A stretch of 64,000 bases of DNA from Homarus americanus (GCF_018991925.1 NW_024724368.1:1747159-1811158), one strand, 5' to 3'. Counted from the first letter of the stretch, positions 1 to 11,860 are shown. The notes: generated by a model not told the origin, from the letters alone. Made by a program: numbers and translations.

Positions 1-345
1 CTGTACCCCCTCCCTGCCTCACTATACCCCCACCCTGCCTCACTACCCCCACCCTGTCTCACTGCTGCCCCCCACCCTGCCTCACTGCCCCCCACCTGCC
101 TCCTATACCCCACCCTGCCTCCACCTATACTCCCCCCACCCCTGCCTCACTATACCCCCTCCTGCCTCCACTACCCCTCCCTGTCCCTATACCCCTACCC
201 TGCCTCCACTATACCCCCTCCTGCCTCCTATACCCCCACCCCTGCCTCCTGCCCCCCCACCTGCCTCCTGCCCCACCCTGCCTCCTATACCCCCACCCTG
301 CCTCCCTGCCCCACCCTGCTTCCTGCTACCCCCACAAAGAGGACA
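1..345. repeat. C-rich minisatellite, irregular ~20-28 bp unit
   Basis: Variants of CTGCCTCACTATACCCCCAC repeat to about 345, with many length changes in the C runs. The array runs off the left window edge, so its full length is unknown. No gene is visible. Confidence 0.85.
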
Positions 346-538
346 TTTGACCCCACACCCCCAGTATTTGTGTGACGTGCTGCTGTGAGAGAGAGAGAGA
401 GAGAATGTCTTATCACGCTACAAGAGTCCTAGTACAGTACAATCTACACGACATTCTCCTGAGTGTAATAGTTGTGTGAGTGAAGTGAAGTGAACCAGTG
501 AAATATTGGGAAAGATTTAATGCCGGGCCTGGATGTAT
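346..538. other. Unique stretch, no gene seen
   Basis: Mixed sequence with a short GA tract near 389-404. No conserved frame is recognised. Confidence 0.6.
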
Positions 539-600
539 CCTAACCTAACCTAACCTAACCTAACCTAACCTAACCTAACTTAACCTAATTCAACCTAAAA
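539..600 (+). repeat. Interstitial telomere-like (CCTAA)n array
   Basis: About nine near-perfect CCTAA units that decay into CCTAACTTAACCTAATTC. This is the complement of TTAGG, the arthropod telomere pentamer. It lies inside unique DNA, so it is an interstitial copy, not a chromosome end. Confidence 0.85.
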
Positions 601-1030
601 TAATCAATACCCTCCCATCCTAACTCAATCCAACACCTCTAATCTACCACGCTAACTTTACTTAAACCAAACCTAACCAATCATAAACCACAACAATAAT
701 ACAACAAAAAATATAAATACAACCTTGATCCACAGATTCACCTCACTGTCACCTCATTAAAAAACATTGACATATAAATCTGTCAAATTATCGTACTTGT
801 GGTGACGCGGCGGTACGAGACTTTTTCCCCCCCCTAGGTAATTCACGCCGGCAGCACCCTTGGGAACCCCTTATTATAAAGTCAGATGATGGGTGTCTGT
901 CTACCCTGCCAGGTGTATAATGCACGCCCCTGGGTCCAGAAATTAGGGAGAGCGAGTATGATTAAATTCGAGGGTATTCACAGCTCCACGCCCACATACT
1001 CTACTGCAGTGGGCGTGAGTTTATCCCCTG
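601..1030. other. AT-rich unique stretch, no gene seen
   Basis: The first 150 bases are A/C-rich (degenerate AACCTAA-like). The rest is unique. No frame or motif is recognised. Confidence 0.5.
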
Positions 1031-1048
1031 AGTCGTTATTGTATTTGT

Positions 1049-1186
1049 GAGTGGGAGGAGGGAGAGGAGTGGGTGGTAGGAAGGAGGAGTTGGGAGAAGT
1101 GGGGAAGAGGGAGAGGGGAGGAGGAGTGGGGAGAGGGAGGAGTTAGAGCAGGGTACGTATGTAAGTGTGTGTGTGTGTGTGTGTGT

Positions 1187-1222
<36 letters not shown>
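1049..1222. repeat. GGA-rich purine tract followed by (GT)n
   Basis: A G/A-rich stretch (GGAGGAGTGGGGAGAGG-like) to about 1150, then a GT tract at 1168-1222 interrupted once by AA. Frames through here on either strand are translated repeat. Confidence 0.85.
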
Positions 1223-1223
<1 letters not shown>

Positions 1224-2465
1224 GTCGGCTGCAGCAGAACAACAAATTACTTGAGCAATACAGTCCTTCACGTTGTAATATCTGGCCCGAGTATCTTACG
1301 GCTATTTTTAAGAGTCTCTCCATTTTTTTATTTGATTCTTCAACTTTGCGCATAACCTTTTTTTCCCTTCCTCGCGGGCTTCATTCCCCTTCCCCTTTCT
1401 TCCTCTCCTCTCTTCTTCCTTCCTCTTTCAATTCCAACAACATTCCCTCTCACATTAACTCTCTTATCTCCCTCCCTCACCCCTATCACCACCTCACCAT
1501 CATCTTCACCAATCCAGGGACTCAATTGCCAATCTCCGACAACTCACCTGAGATCCCGGGTTCATTTACTTCACGTCCCGAACCCTGAGCTGTTTTTGGG
1601 TTCACGGGAGGAGAGGTCTTTTACACATCTGGTTATGGTCGATTAATATAACTACCTATGGTTGATTTACACAGCTATCTACAGACTATTTACACAGGTG
1701 GCTTTGCAAGATTTACACACATACACATACAAAGAGCTGACTCTGTTGATCGTACGCCCGGTAGCGACGTAAACAACCGATGCTCACATGTTTCCGATAT
1801 GCCAGAGTAAACAAATCATCTCTCACTTCAGCCACCAAAATGACTCTTATATCATCTCTACACCTATCGTTACTGCGGGGGCAAGATAGTACCAAAACGC
1901 TTCTGTAACGCCAATCTGCCATCCACGGGGAGGGTTAGGGAGGCACACGGGCCCCATTATCACCTATTATATGTTATTAAGTTCTTATTCCCTTAGCCGG
2001 AGTCGTGGCCAACCGTGATGAATGGGACGATGCCGTTAGCCCTCCCATTACTGTACGATAACATGGGCCACCAGGCGTTATCTCCCTCCTTGTAATGTTT
2101 TTCAAAGATCTCTCGCTATCTCTAGTGGCCTGTTGCATCCTCCCTTATTTAGTTATCTCTCTTGTTGATCTGTTATGTATCTCTTTCTGTTTATCTGTTG
2201 TATCTCCTGTTGAACGCTCACTGTTAATGTCATGACGTCATATCCACCAGGGATTCTCAAACTATCGTATGTTAATTTCTTTCTTAACCTTTAACTGAGA
2301 CTAAGAAAATGTGTGGAGCTAATTGTTCTGTGGTCGACTTTAAGGGTAGTGTAGGAGCCATCTTGGCCACCATTATTGTGACGCGCCTCATCCAGATCTT
2401 ATGATATATATTCTAAAATTTGTCCTTATTTACGACCGAAAAAAATAACTTCCAATAATTTAATC
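1223..2465. other. Unique stretch, no gene seen
   Basis: A pyrimidine-rich part at 1365-1500, then mixed sequence. It holds a copy of dispersed repeat A at 2251 and a TGACGTCAT palindrome near 2234. The frame at 1713-1922 on the minus strand matches no family I recognise. Confidence 0.5.
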
Positions 2466-2690
2466 TCTTGAGAACGACGACTTAACATACTCAAGGGGTT
2501 AAGTCAACATACTCAAGGGGTTAAGTCAACATACTCAAGGGGTTAAGTCAACATACTCAAGGGGTTAAGTTAACATACTCATGGAGTTAAGTCAACATAC
2601 TCAAGGGGTTAAGTCAACATAATCAATGGGTTAAGTCAATGTACTTAAGGAATTAAGTCACCGCACTTAAAGGATTAAAAGTACCTTGCT
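2466..2690 (-). repeat. 22-bp minisatellite, family M22 copy 1
   Basis: About ten units of 22 bp containing CATACTCAAGGGGTTAAGTC. The array is clean at 2485-2600 and decays to the right. Read on the minus strand, the unit aligns with the 22-bp unit at 27.4-28.1 kb (about 16 of 22 positions by eye). Confidence 0.85.
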
Positions 2691-3240
2691 GACTGTACTA
2701 ATTCGTTGTCCTGTGGGTTAATATCGTACCCAAGGAGTTAAAATTCGTACCCTGGATTCTTAAAGGCTCATATGTTAATTTTTCCACCTTCATTGTATAT
2801 ATAAGAATAATTAACTTTCCTCTTGAAGTTCCAGTGATTAAAAATGGCGTCTCAATTGCACTGTGACTGTACAATACCACAATTAGCGTTTTTCAATCTT
2901 TAAAATTACTGTACAGAATAATCTCTAAGGTACGAATGGGGGTCCAATCCTCAGCTGATGTTACTGTTATCATCGTGTTTTTGTTATTTTGACGTGATTT
3001 TCACAAGCATTAGGATCCGAGCGTCAGCCATTACATCATTTTCTCCCATGGATTGAGACCCTTTCCTCATCAATGGTTTTATAGTTATTGTTATTACTAA
3101 TATTCACCAGGATTGAGGTCCACTCGCTCCCTTCATCATACCATTTATTTTCACATGGGTAGGGATCCAGTCCTTCGCAGAGGAAAGTGTCGACACGGCG
3201 GGTCTAATCAGGGTGATCAAAGAGGGAGAAAAAGTTTCAT
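2691..3240. other. Unique stretch with dispersed repeats A and B
   Basis: A copy of repeat A starts at 2754. An inverted copy of repeat B lies at about 2840-2868. No coding signal is seen. Confidence 0.5.

Positions 3241-3244
<4 letters not shown>

Positions 3245-3297
<53 letters not shown>
3245..3297. repeat. (CT)n microsatellite
   Basis: About 26 uninterrupted CT units. Confidence 0.95.
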
Positions 3298-3300
<3 letters not shown>

Positions 3301-3413
3301 CATTCATCAACCTCAAACGCCTGGTAGGTTGACCTTGTTCTTTGATGTATTTATGACCAAGCAAGGTCACTGGAGCAAGTCAAATATAGGCCCTTCATCG
3401 TAATTGGCCCAAG

Positions 3414-3630
3414 CCTATCCTAACCTACCCTAATCTATCCTAACCTACTCTAATCTATCCTAACCTACCCTAATCTATCCTAACTTACCCTAATCTATCC
3501 TAACCTACCCTAATCTATCCTAATAACCTAACCTTTTCTAAATACCCTAACTTCTCCTTACCTATCCTAACCTATCCTTACTACCCTAAAAAATACAAAC
3601 CTAACCATTAAGAGGCTAGGTTAGGTTAGA
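3414..3630. repeat. Degenerate telomere-like array with 20-bp higher-order unit
   Basis: The unit CTATCCTAACCTACCCTAAT (20 bp, four pentamer variants) repeats about six times, then decays. A short opposite-strand TTAGGTTAG lies at 3618-3627. The higher-order period suggests local tandem amplification, not telomerase addition. Confidence 0.8.
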
Positions 3631-3690
3631 CCAGTCGTTGAAGGTCATATTTGCATCCTGTGACCTAAAACATCGACTATATGACCTTGA

Positions 3691-3760
<70 letters not shown>

Positions 3761-3796
3761 CACACGCACACACACACACGCACACACACACACACG

Positions 3797-3863
<67 letters not shown>

Positions 3864-3882
3864 CACACACACACACACACAC
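3691..3882. repeat. (CA)n microsatellite, ~190 bp, with CGCA interruptions
   Basis: CA units interrupted at intervals by CG (CACGCACA) and by AACAC and CGACACG. All six frames stay open here only because the period is 2 bp. Confidence 0.95.
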
Positions 3883-4238
3883 CATGCTCTGTACTTAATA
3901 CACCCTAAGGTAAAGAATAAATACAGAGAGAAGGAGGAAAGAGAAGAGAATAATGTATATAAGAAAGAAGAGGAAGCAATAATGACAAGGACGGTGGAGA
4001 GAGAGAGAGAGAGAGAGAGACGCACAAAGAATGGAATGGAGACGTAAGAGACACAGAGATGAGGAAGGGAGGGAGGGTAGAGGGAGGGGAGATAAGGGAG
4101 ATGGAGAGAGGGGGGGGGGTGGAGGAGGAGGGAAGGGAGAGAGAGAAAGAAATTGACAGAGGGAGGAGGAGAGAAAAGGAATGAGAGAGGGACAATGAGA
4201 GGGAGAAGGGTGCATGGGAGGAGGAAGGACTGGAGGAA

Positions 4239-4282
<44 letters not shown>
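3883..4282. repeat. Purine-rich GA/GGA region
   Basis: (GA)n at about 3996-4020 and 4240-4282, with GGAGGGAGA-type sequence between. This is a possible triplex-forming mirror tract. No gene. Confidence 0.85.
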
Positions 4283-4284
<2 letters not shown>

Positions 4285-4354
4285 CCCCAGAAAATAATCA
4301 ATATGTTACACAATCACGCCCTCTCATCTGGCTCCCCTCCCTGGTCCTCCGTCA

Positions 4355-4480
4355 CCCCTGGGCCCTAAACCCTGGCCCCTAACTGTAGCCCTAAACCCTG
4401 GCCCCTAACTGTAGCCCTAAACCCTGGCCCCTAACTGTAGCCCTAAACCCTGGCCCCTAAACTGTGACCCCTGAACTGTG
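4355..4480. repeat. 26-bp minisatellite
   Basis: About four to five units of CCTGGCCCCTAACTGTAGCC plus CTAAAC. Confidence 0.85.
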
Positions 4481-4527
4481 ACCCGTAATTGTTCTTAGTT
4501 CACAGTTGTTATACATTTGCCGAGTAA

Positions 4528-4528
<1 letters not shown>

Positions 4529-4578
<50 letters not shown>

Positions 4579-4581
4579 GTT

Positions 4582-4614
<33 letters not shown>

Positions 4615-4636
4615 GACGTTGTTGTTGTTGTTGACG

Positions 4637-4668
<32 letters not shown>

Positions 4669-4671
4669 ATT
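4529..4671. repeat. (ATT)n-(GTT)n compound trinucleotide tract
   Basis: About 17 ATT units pass into about 30 GTT units with two GAC interruptions about 21 bp apart. Poly-Leu and poly-Thr readings are artefacts. Confidence 0.95.
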
Positions 4672-4699
4672 AATACTGAATTCATTATTGGAGGCACCA

Positions 4700-5095
4700 G
4701 TCTAGACGAGAGACTCCTTATTCAGCTGAGAGGCTACTTCAGATACTAAGAGATTCCTGACCAAGCTGAGAGACTCTTAAGACACTGAGAGACTCCTGAC
4801 ACCCAGCTGAGAGACTCTTTACGACGCTGAGAGACTCCTGACCCAACTGAGAGATTCTTTAAGGCGCTGAGAGACTCTTGACTCTAGTTGAGAGACTCTT
4901 GACTACAGCTGAGAGACTCTTGACTCCATTTGAGAGACTCCTGAGCCCCAGCTAAGAGACTCTTTAAGAAGCTGAGATACCCTTTAAGACGCCGAGAGAC
5001 TCCTTACCTCAGATGAGAGACTCCTTACCCCCAGCTGAGAGACAGAGGACCCAGCTGAGAGACAAGAGGACCCAGCTCTCGGTGTCTCCCAGGGG
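4700..5095. repeat. Degenerate ~20-30 bp minisatellite, GAGAGACTC core
   Basis: At least 15 copies of GAGAGACTCYTGAC or GAGAGACTCTTTAAG, joined by CCAGCT-like spacers of variable length. An old, diverged array. No coding frame persists. Confidence 0.75.
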
Positions 5096-5209
5096 AAATT
5101 TAAGAGATCTCTCGACCGTCTCATTATAGCCTCGCTTCTCAAGTCTCTCGTTGGCCGTGTCCTTCTCGCTCTGAGCTGTACATCTGCCGGATATTATTAG
5201 CTATTGTAC

Positions 5210-5545
5210 GTCTGCCCTCCCTCCCTCCCTCCCTCCCTCCCTCCCTCGATCATCACCTCCCTTCCTCCACCAGCACCTCCTCCCTCCATCAGCACTCCCT
5301 CCTCCCTCCCTCTCCCTCCCCTCCTCCCTCCCCTCCCTCCCTCCTCGATCACTCACCTCCCTTCCTCCACCAGCACCTTTCTCCTCCACCAGCACCTCCT
5401 CCCTCCACCAGCACCTCCCTCTCCACCAGTGACCTCCTCCTCCACCAGCACCTCCTCCCTCCACTCAGCTCCCTCCTCCTCCACCTCAGCACCTCCTCCT
5501 CCACCACTCCTCCTCCACCAGCACCTCCTCCTCCACCAGTGAAGC
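5210..5545. repeat. (CCCT)n and CCTCCACCAG repeats
   Basis: A CCCT tract at 5215-5246, then repeated CACCAGCACCTCCTCCCTC units. Proline/serine-rich frames on both strands are translated repeat. Confidence 0.9.
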
Positions 5546-5861
5546 CTGGGAGGGCGCCACAGACGGTTCTAATTTAGGTATATATTTTTATGTAATCATT
5601 GAGGAGAATACTGTTTAATGGAAGTTGATTCTCTCTCTCTCTCAAACACGCACACCCAAGAACCAAGATAAAGGCAGTTTTTTAAAGAGAGAGAAAGAGA
5701 ATAGGTGTAAGAGAGAGACAAATTGAATAAGAAAGAAAGAGAGAGAGAAAGTGAATTAGAAAAAGAGATAAAGTGGGTGAGAGAAATGAAGAGAGAGCAA
5801 ATGAATTAAATAAAGAAAGTAGAACACAAACAATAAATGAGGGAAAAAATAGAGTTTGAGA

Positions 5862-5862
<1 letters not shown>
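5546..5862. other. Unique to GA-rich stretch, no gene seen
   Basis: Mixed sequence, GA-rich after 5680. No conserved frame. Confidence 0.5.

Positions 5863-5865
<3 letters not shown>

Positions 5866-5944
<79 letters not shown>
5866..5944. repeat. (GA)n microsatellite
   Basis: About 39 uninterrupted GA units. Confidence 0.95.
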
Positions 5945-5949
<5 letters not shown>

Positions 5950-6085
5950 CTGTCATCTTCAGCGCTCCTACGTACGGCAACACCACCATTTATTTATAGG
6001 TATACCCCCCTCCAGGAGCGCTATATTTAGCATCCTCCGCTAACTTTAAACTTGTCTCTATCTGGACAATCGGAAATACCTCGAG

Positions 6086-6270
6086 GTGGTTGCTGGTGGT
6101 AGTAGTGGTGATGGTGGTAGTTGTAGTGGTGATAGTTGTAGTTGTGGTGATGATAGTAGTGGTGGTTGTGGTAGTAGTTATGATGGTAGTGATGGTAGTA
6201 ATTTGTGGCAATTGTAGTGACCATGGTACTTGTTTTGCGGGTTATGGTACTAGTAGAAGTAATAATGTTT

Positions 6271-6313
<43 letters not shown>

Positions 6314-6315
6314 CT
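6086..6315. repeat. GTR trinucleotide region ending in (GTA)n
   Basis: Imperfect GGT/AGT/GAT triplets pass into about 14 perfect GTA units near 6271-6313. Confidence 0.9.
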
Positions 6316-6535
6316 AGTGGTACTTACGTGTGCTATTACGAACAAATAAATTCTTTGCTTCACATCTTAATAAATAAAAAAAATTTTCACCTCACAATAC
6401 GTTAATAAGTTACTCGTCCATACATACAGTACACCATCCCTTCGTCAGCCCTTCAGGTAACACACAACAACTCCTTCACTTACCTGTAAAGAAAACAAAA
6501 CAGGTGTAAGACGAAGTACGCGTTTAATGAATGGT

Positions 6536-6602
<67 letters not shown>

Positions 6603-6623
6603 TCCATTTTGAGACGTGAAAGG

Positions 6624-6684
<61 letters not shown>
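6536..6684. repeat. (GA)n then (CA)n compound tracts
   Basis: GA at 6536-6601, a 24-bp unique spacer, then CA at 6625-6683. Confidence 0.95.
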
Positions 6685-6686
<2 letters not shown>

Positions 6687-6734
6687 GAGAGTCCGCCTTA
6701 ATCCTAGCTGTCACCTGCTGCTAGGGGTCGTAAG

Positions 6735-6945
6735 GGATGAGGATACTCCCCTTAGTGTAGTAAAGGGGTGAATGATAAGACTAAACCCCCTTAGTGTAGT
6801 AAAGGGGTGAATGATAAGACTTCCCCCTTAGTGTAGTAAAGGGGTGAATGAAAAGACTAACCCCCCCTTAGTGTAGTAAAGGGGTGAATAATAAGACCCC
6901 TACCCCTTAGTGTAGTAAAGGGTGTAAATGGGTTTCACACAATGG
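6735..6945. repeat. ~35-38 bp minisatellite
   Basis: Five units with core CCTTAGTGTAGTAAAGGGGT followed by GAATGATAAGAC. Confidence 0.85.
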
Positions 6946-7390
6946 AGAAGTGGCTAAGGGGTGAAGTTACCCTACAATTCACATTACGTCTTGATAAAGG
7001 GGCCATGGTCAGGACTTGAGGCACTGGAATGTGGACAGCGTTAGAAGTGTATGCTGAGGGGGGGTGAGTCAGTTGGTGGGGAGGGGGGAGAGGGAAGGAA
7101 GAGGGGGAGAGGAGAACAGGGGAGATAGAGGAAGAGAAGATGGGGAAGAGAAGTTTAGTTAATTGGTTAGGTTAGGTTAGGTTAAGATTTAATTGATTAA
7201 GAGATATTTAGGCTAGATTAAAAGTCGTCCAGATTAGGTTAAGGTTTTGGGTTAAGTTCCGGGCACCAGGTTCAGGTAATGGAGGATGGTGAGGGTCAGG
7301 TTAAAGTGTTGTGACTGGTGCACCATCGCCTTTAACTCTCCCTCTCACCTTGACATACTTACTGACGCCAGCACATGACCATACCTACCT
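6946..7390. other. Unique and G/A-rich stretch with degenerate TTAGG
   Basis: G/A-rich at 7050-7150. Short TTAGGTTAGG runs at about 7167-7185, then degenerate relatives to 7260. No gene. Confidence 0.5.
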
Positions 7391-7399
7391 CCCCAGCCT

Positions 7400-7800
7400 G
7401 TACCTGTCACCAATGTTGTCACCAATGTTATCACCAATGTTGTCACGATTCCCTTGTCACCACTGTTGTCACCAAACCTCTGTCACCAATGTTGTCACCA
7501 AACCTCTGTCACCAATGATGTCACCAAACCTCTGTCACCAATGTTGTCACCAAACCTCTGTCACCAATGTTGTCACCAAACCTGTCACCAATGTTGTCAC
7601 CAAACCTCTGTCACCAATGTTGTCACCAAACCTCTGTCACCAATGTTGTCACCAAGCCTCTGTCACCAATGTTCTCACCAAACCTCTGTCACCAATGTTG
7701 TCACCAAACCTCTGTCACCAATGTTGTCACCAAACCTCTGTCACCAATGTTGTCACCAAGCCTCTGTCACCATTGTGGTCACCATTGCCTTGGATAACCC
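7400..7800. repeat. 26-bp minisatellite, ~15 units
   Basis: The unit ACCAAACCTCTGTCACCAAT plus GTTGTC. Because 26 is not a multiple of 3, the array cycles through all frames, and three overlapping plus-strand frames of up to 165 codons appear. They are a by-product of a stop-free unit, not a gene. Confidence 0.9.
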
Positions 7801-7849
7801 AACAGTGACCTGAATATACCTCCAGTAGCCAGTGTAGAATAATACAGTA

Positions 7850-8130
7850 TTTCGGTCGAGCATATAGTGACACTAGGTAAGCTTACAGTGACCAGCCAAG
7901 CTTACAATGGCATAGGTAAGTTTACAGTGACCAGCCAAACTTAGTGACCGAGGTAAGCTTACAGTAACCAGACAAGCTAACAGTGACCTAGATAAGCTTA
8001 CAGTGATCTAGGTAAGATTACAGTGACGTAGGTAAGTTTACAGTGACCTAGGTAAGCTTACAGTGATCTAGGTAAGTTTACAGTGACCTAGAAGCTTACA
8101 GTGACCAAACAAACTTAGAGTAACTAGAGC
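7850..8130. repeat. 20-bp minisatellite A
   Basis: About 13 units of CAGTGACCTAGGTAAGCTTA and variants. Confidence 0.85.
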
Positions 8131-8149
8131 GTGACAACAGGGGAAGTTT

Positions 8150-8440
8150 GCCATGACCAGTACAAGACGACAGTGACCAGTACAAGACAACAGTGACCAG
8201 TACAAGACGACAGTGACCAGTACAAGATGACAGTGATCAGTACAAGACAACAGTGAACCAGGGATAAGACTACAGTGACCAGTACAAGACGACAGTGATC
8301 AGTACAAGACAACAGTGAACCAGGGACAAGACTACAGTGACCAGTACAAGACAACAGTGACCAGAACCAAGACAACAGTGACATAGGCAAACTTACAGTG
8401 ACCATAGGCAAGGATGTAGTGTCCTGGGCAGCATAATAGT
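8150..8440. repeat. 20-bp minisatellite B, sharing CAGTGACC with the one before
   Basis: Units of AGTACAAGACGACAGTGACC, with two longer GAACCAGGGA variants. The CAGTGACC half is shared with the preceding array, so one probably arose from the other. Confidence 0.8.
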
Positions 8441-8580
8441 GTCGCCGAGTGCCACAGAATGGTGGAGATTGTGTTAGGTTATAATGAAGTGTCATCAGTA
8501 TCTATCATAGCAGGTAGAGAGGCATAGCCCACCTCATCTCACTCCGTAATCTGACTTTATGCAAATTATCTGGGTAGTGC

Positions 8581-8582
<2 letters not shown>

Positions 8583-8638
<56 letters not shown>

Positions 8639-9000
8639 CTGTATGTTTCTCGTGTCTTTCCTTTTCCTTCCGTTCCACTCCCCACCTCTTCTCTCACCAT
8701 CTTCCCTTTCCTCCTCCTTCTCCCCCTTTTTTTCCGTTTCCTCTTCCTTTCTCGTTTTCTACTCCTCCCCTCCTTATCATCATCATCATCCTTGTCTCCT
8801 ATTCTTCCTCCTGATTCATCTTTTTCGTTTCGTTTCCTTTCCTTTCTTCTTCTTCTTCTCCTTCTTCTTCTTCTTCTTCTTCTTTCTCCTTCTTCCTTCT
8901 TCTTCTTCTTCTTCTTTCTTCTTCCTTCTTCCACTCAACACCAGAGAACATTATGTCTCCCTTTATTCCTTTTCCAATTTCTTCTCATTCTTGTAGCTCT

Positions 9001-9048
<48 letters not shown>

Positions 9049-9055
9049 TTCTTTC
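8583..9055. repeat. Pyrimidine tract: (CT)n, (CTT)n, (CTTT)n
   Basis: CT at 8583-8634, CTT blocks at 8847-8930 and CTTT at 9002-9050, in almost pure C/T sequence. Confidence 0.9.
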
Positions 9056-9655
9056 GTAATCACCTGAAGGAGCATCTCATCCTGTTAATGGTGGTGGTGG
9101 ATCGGTTCATTCCCCTTCATGGCTTCCTCTTCTTTCATTCCTAATTCCCACTTCCCCCTCTCCCCCCGTCCCTAACCCTTCCCCTTACACCCCCTCCCCT
9201 TACCCCCTCCTCCTCCCTTTTATCGTTCCTTTCATCATCTCCTCAATTCATCATCTTCCCTACCATCTCTTCATCTCAATCACTCAGGCGTCAACAAGCT
9301 CCTCCTTCCTTCTACACGGTTCACTCAACGCCGCCAAGGAATCCATCTCATTCTGTGGGGTATTATTGGCTGCTTCATTTCCCTTTTCTTCTTTCCCATC
9401 TCTTCTTTTATCTTTTTATCCCCTTCTCTTTCTTCCCTTTTCTTCTCTTTCTCCCTTTTTCCCTCTTATCGTCTTCTCAATCTTCTTCTCTGTTCGTAAT
9501 CTTTGACAAATTTTGGGATTATATTTTTTTCTCTTCCTTCTTCTTTTTCTTTCGTTTCGTATTTCCTTGTTTTCTATCTCTCTCATTATCTCCTCATTTC
9601 CTTATTCTCGATTTTCTTTTTAGCGTCAACGTGTTCCCGGTGTGTTGGTCTCGAG
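9056..9655. other. Pyrimidine-rich stretch, no gene seen
   Basis: C/T-rich on the plus strand with no clean period. Ser/Phe/Leu-rich frames are compositional. Confidence 0.6.
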
Positions 9656-9903
9656 GTAGGAGGAGGAGGAGGAGAAAGAGGGGGGTTAAGAAGAGGAGGA
9701 GACAGGAGAAGGAGGAGGCAGGAGGAGGAATAGGAGAGGGAAAGAAGAGGTGAAGGCAGGAGGAGGAGGTAGGAGGAGGAGGAGGAGAAAGAGGGGGGTT
9801 AAGAAGAGGAGGAGACAGGAGAAGGAGGAGGCAGGAGGAGGAATAGGAGAGGGAAAGAAGAGGTGAAGGCAGGAGGAGGAGGAGGAGGAGGAGGAGGAGG
9901 AGG
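9656..9903. repeat. Exact 113-bp tandem duplication in a GGA-rich tract
   Basis: The segment starting GTAGGAGGAGGAGGAGGAGA at 9656 recurs at 9769 and appears identical base for base over 113 bp. It is followed by pure GGA to about 9903. Confidence 0.9.
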
Positions 9904-10007
9904 CGATGATGATGGGATTCTGGAGTGTAGCCATTAGTGAGGGAGGAGGAGGAACCAGCTGGCCTGTCCTCTGTTGACAAAGTGGGACTCTCAATACCTG
10001 TCCCTAC

Positions 10008-10180
10008 CCACCCTTCCTCCTTCCTCCTTCCTCCTCCTCCTCTCTCCTCCCTCCTCCCTCCTACTACCTCCCTCCTCCTCCCTACTCCTCCTCCCTCCTA
10101 CCTCCCTCCCTACCTCCCTCCCTCCCTCCCTCCCTCCTACCTCCCTCCCTACCTCCCTACCTCCCTCCCTCCCTACGCCT
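10008..10180. repeat. (CCT)n / (CCCT)n tract
   Basis: TCCTCC and CCTCCCTA triplet/tetramer repeats, complementary in composition to the GGA tract about 100 bp to the left. Confidence 0.9.
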
Positions 10181-11240
10181 CACCACTCACCAAGGTTTTC
10201 CCAAGTCTCCGGTAGGAATGTTCATCTCGTAATCTCTTATTTGTTCGTATTTCTTGTAGCGTTTTCCTGCCTCAATAAACATATGTACCCAGAGGCCTCC
10301 CACCCCCCCTCTCTCTCTCTCTCTCTCTCTCGCACGGTAGAGTCACAGTACAATATCGAAGCCATATTTTACCACCATGAGTCAGAACCTTCCTCACAAA
10401 CACACATTTTACTTACGACACTTTTAAGAATTTTTTTTTAACACCTAAATCGAGGTTCTCCAAAAGTCGTAAGTTGATTTGTTTTATACTCGTAACTGAG
10501 AAAAAAAAATCCTTAGTTATGGTAGAGTTTTAGAGTAGAAGTGACGCTATTTTCAACCTTCGGAGCTACAGTAAAGGTCATCCATTAACACACTAACGAG
10601 ACCGCAGGAAGTTAATATTTAAGTCAATGTCGTTAGTTTCTATTACTGTATGTATCACTTCCGCCTGGTGCTGTGTGTATGTGTGTGTGTGTACAGTACA
10701 GTCATCCACAATGGCCCGGCAACATTCCCGAGGCTGCCTAAAACATGAGACTATTTCGACCCTTGTATCATCACACTGCCATCTGTTGTTCTGCTACCAA
10801 ACTACATCTCCAGATTATAAACGTTGCTTGTGAGTCCCATAACTTTCCTCTCTGTGTCTATTGCTGAGTTACTGATCTTAGTATAATTTACTTCTACTCG
10901 ACACCTGTACTCACTCAGTATGTTGTTGACCAGTGTAAACCCTGGATATATCCGCTCTGTTCCTGGTACTGAGACGTGATAAAGTGTGTTGGTGCTAAAT
11001 CTTGACCTATACTTCTGGCAGTCTACTCAAAAATGGTAAATAAATATTCGTTTCTATTATCGCTGCAATGGATATAAATTTCATATATAGTTTGTAATAT
11101 GGAAGGAATGATGAAGTGGGAGGAAGGAGGGAGCAGGAGACGGCCATCATCTTGTCTTCTTTACGTTCTTATGCATATTTTTTTTTACGATTTTTTTCAT
11201 AGTTATACTTACTGTATATTATATCGAAGTGTTTTTTTCG
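10181..11240. other. Unique stretch with dispersed repeats A and B
   Basis: (CT)n at 10309-10331, repeat B at about 10342-10376, repeat A at about 10452-10500, and a B-like copy at about 10519-10560. The short plus-strand frame at 10627-10833 matches nothing I recognise. Confidence 0.5.
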
Positions 11241-11242
11241 CG

Positions 11243-11266
11243 TGTGTATGTATGTATGTATGTATG

Positions 11267-11326
<60 letters not shown>
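11243..11326. repeat. (ATGT)n-(GT)n compound microsatellite
   Basis: Five ATGT units followed by about 27 GT units. Confidence 0.95.
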
Positions 11327-11327
<1 letters not shown>

Positions 11328-11860
11328 TTGCTCCTTTTTCCATCTGGTGGGGTGGGGGGTTAGATTATCTGCTTCTCCCTTAGGTCAGGTTGCCTCTGTA
11401 TTCAATATTAAAGGACTTTTCGTGACACTCCTTTCATTTTCTCGTCTCATATTTATAGAAAAAAAATCCAATTCACATCATTATAGTTACTATTCAGCCA
11501 CACCAAGCGTTGTACCTACCTAAGATGTAAATCACTTTCATATTTGAGGTGTGTACACAGTGAGCGCCGTCTGTGGTTAACCTGAGGCTCCTGAAGTTGA
11601 GAATCTCATAGCCAAAGGGCGGACAGGCGGCCAGAGTTTGAAATTCAGAATATTGAAACAGGTTACAGATGCATTGTGGATAACTGAACGTTTATATTTG
11701 CATATATGTATATATTAATGTGTATACAGAATGTAACGTGAGGATGTATATGAATAAATATGTATTATCAACATTCATAAACATCTTCGTATGTGCGTGT
11801 TTGTATGTCTGTATTTGCTTGTCCACATATCTAAATACATACATGGAGATACGTACACAT
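11327..11860. other. Unique stretch, no gene seen
   Basis: Mixed AT-rich sequence with no recognised frame. Confidence 0.5.

Noticed and set aside
539..600. Chromosome end or true telomere
   Set aside because: Arrays are short, degenerate, in both orientations, and bounded by unique DNA on each side.
3616..4313. Frames of up to 222 codons rich in VCVCVC or LSLSLS
   Set aside because: Direct translation of CA and GA tracts on both strands and several frames; no non-repeat protein segment.
7311..7813. 165-codon frame with repeated SPMLSPNLCHQCCHQ
   Set aside because: The 26-bp unit lacks stops in all plus frames, so three registers are open at once. No independent coding evidence.
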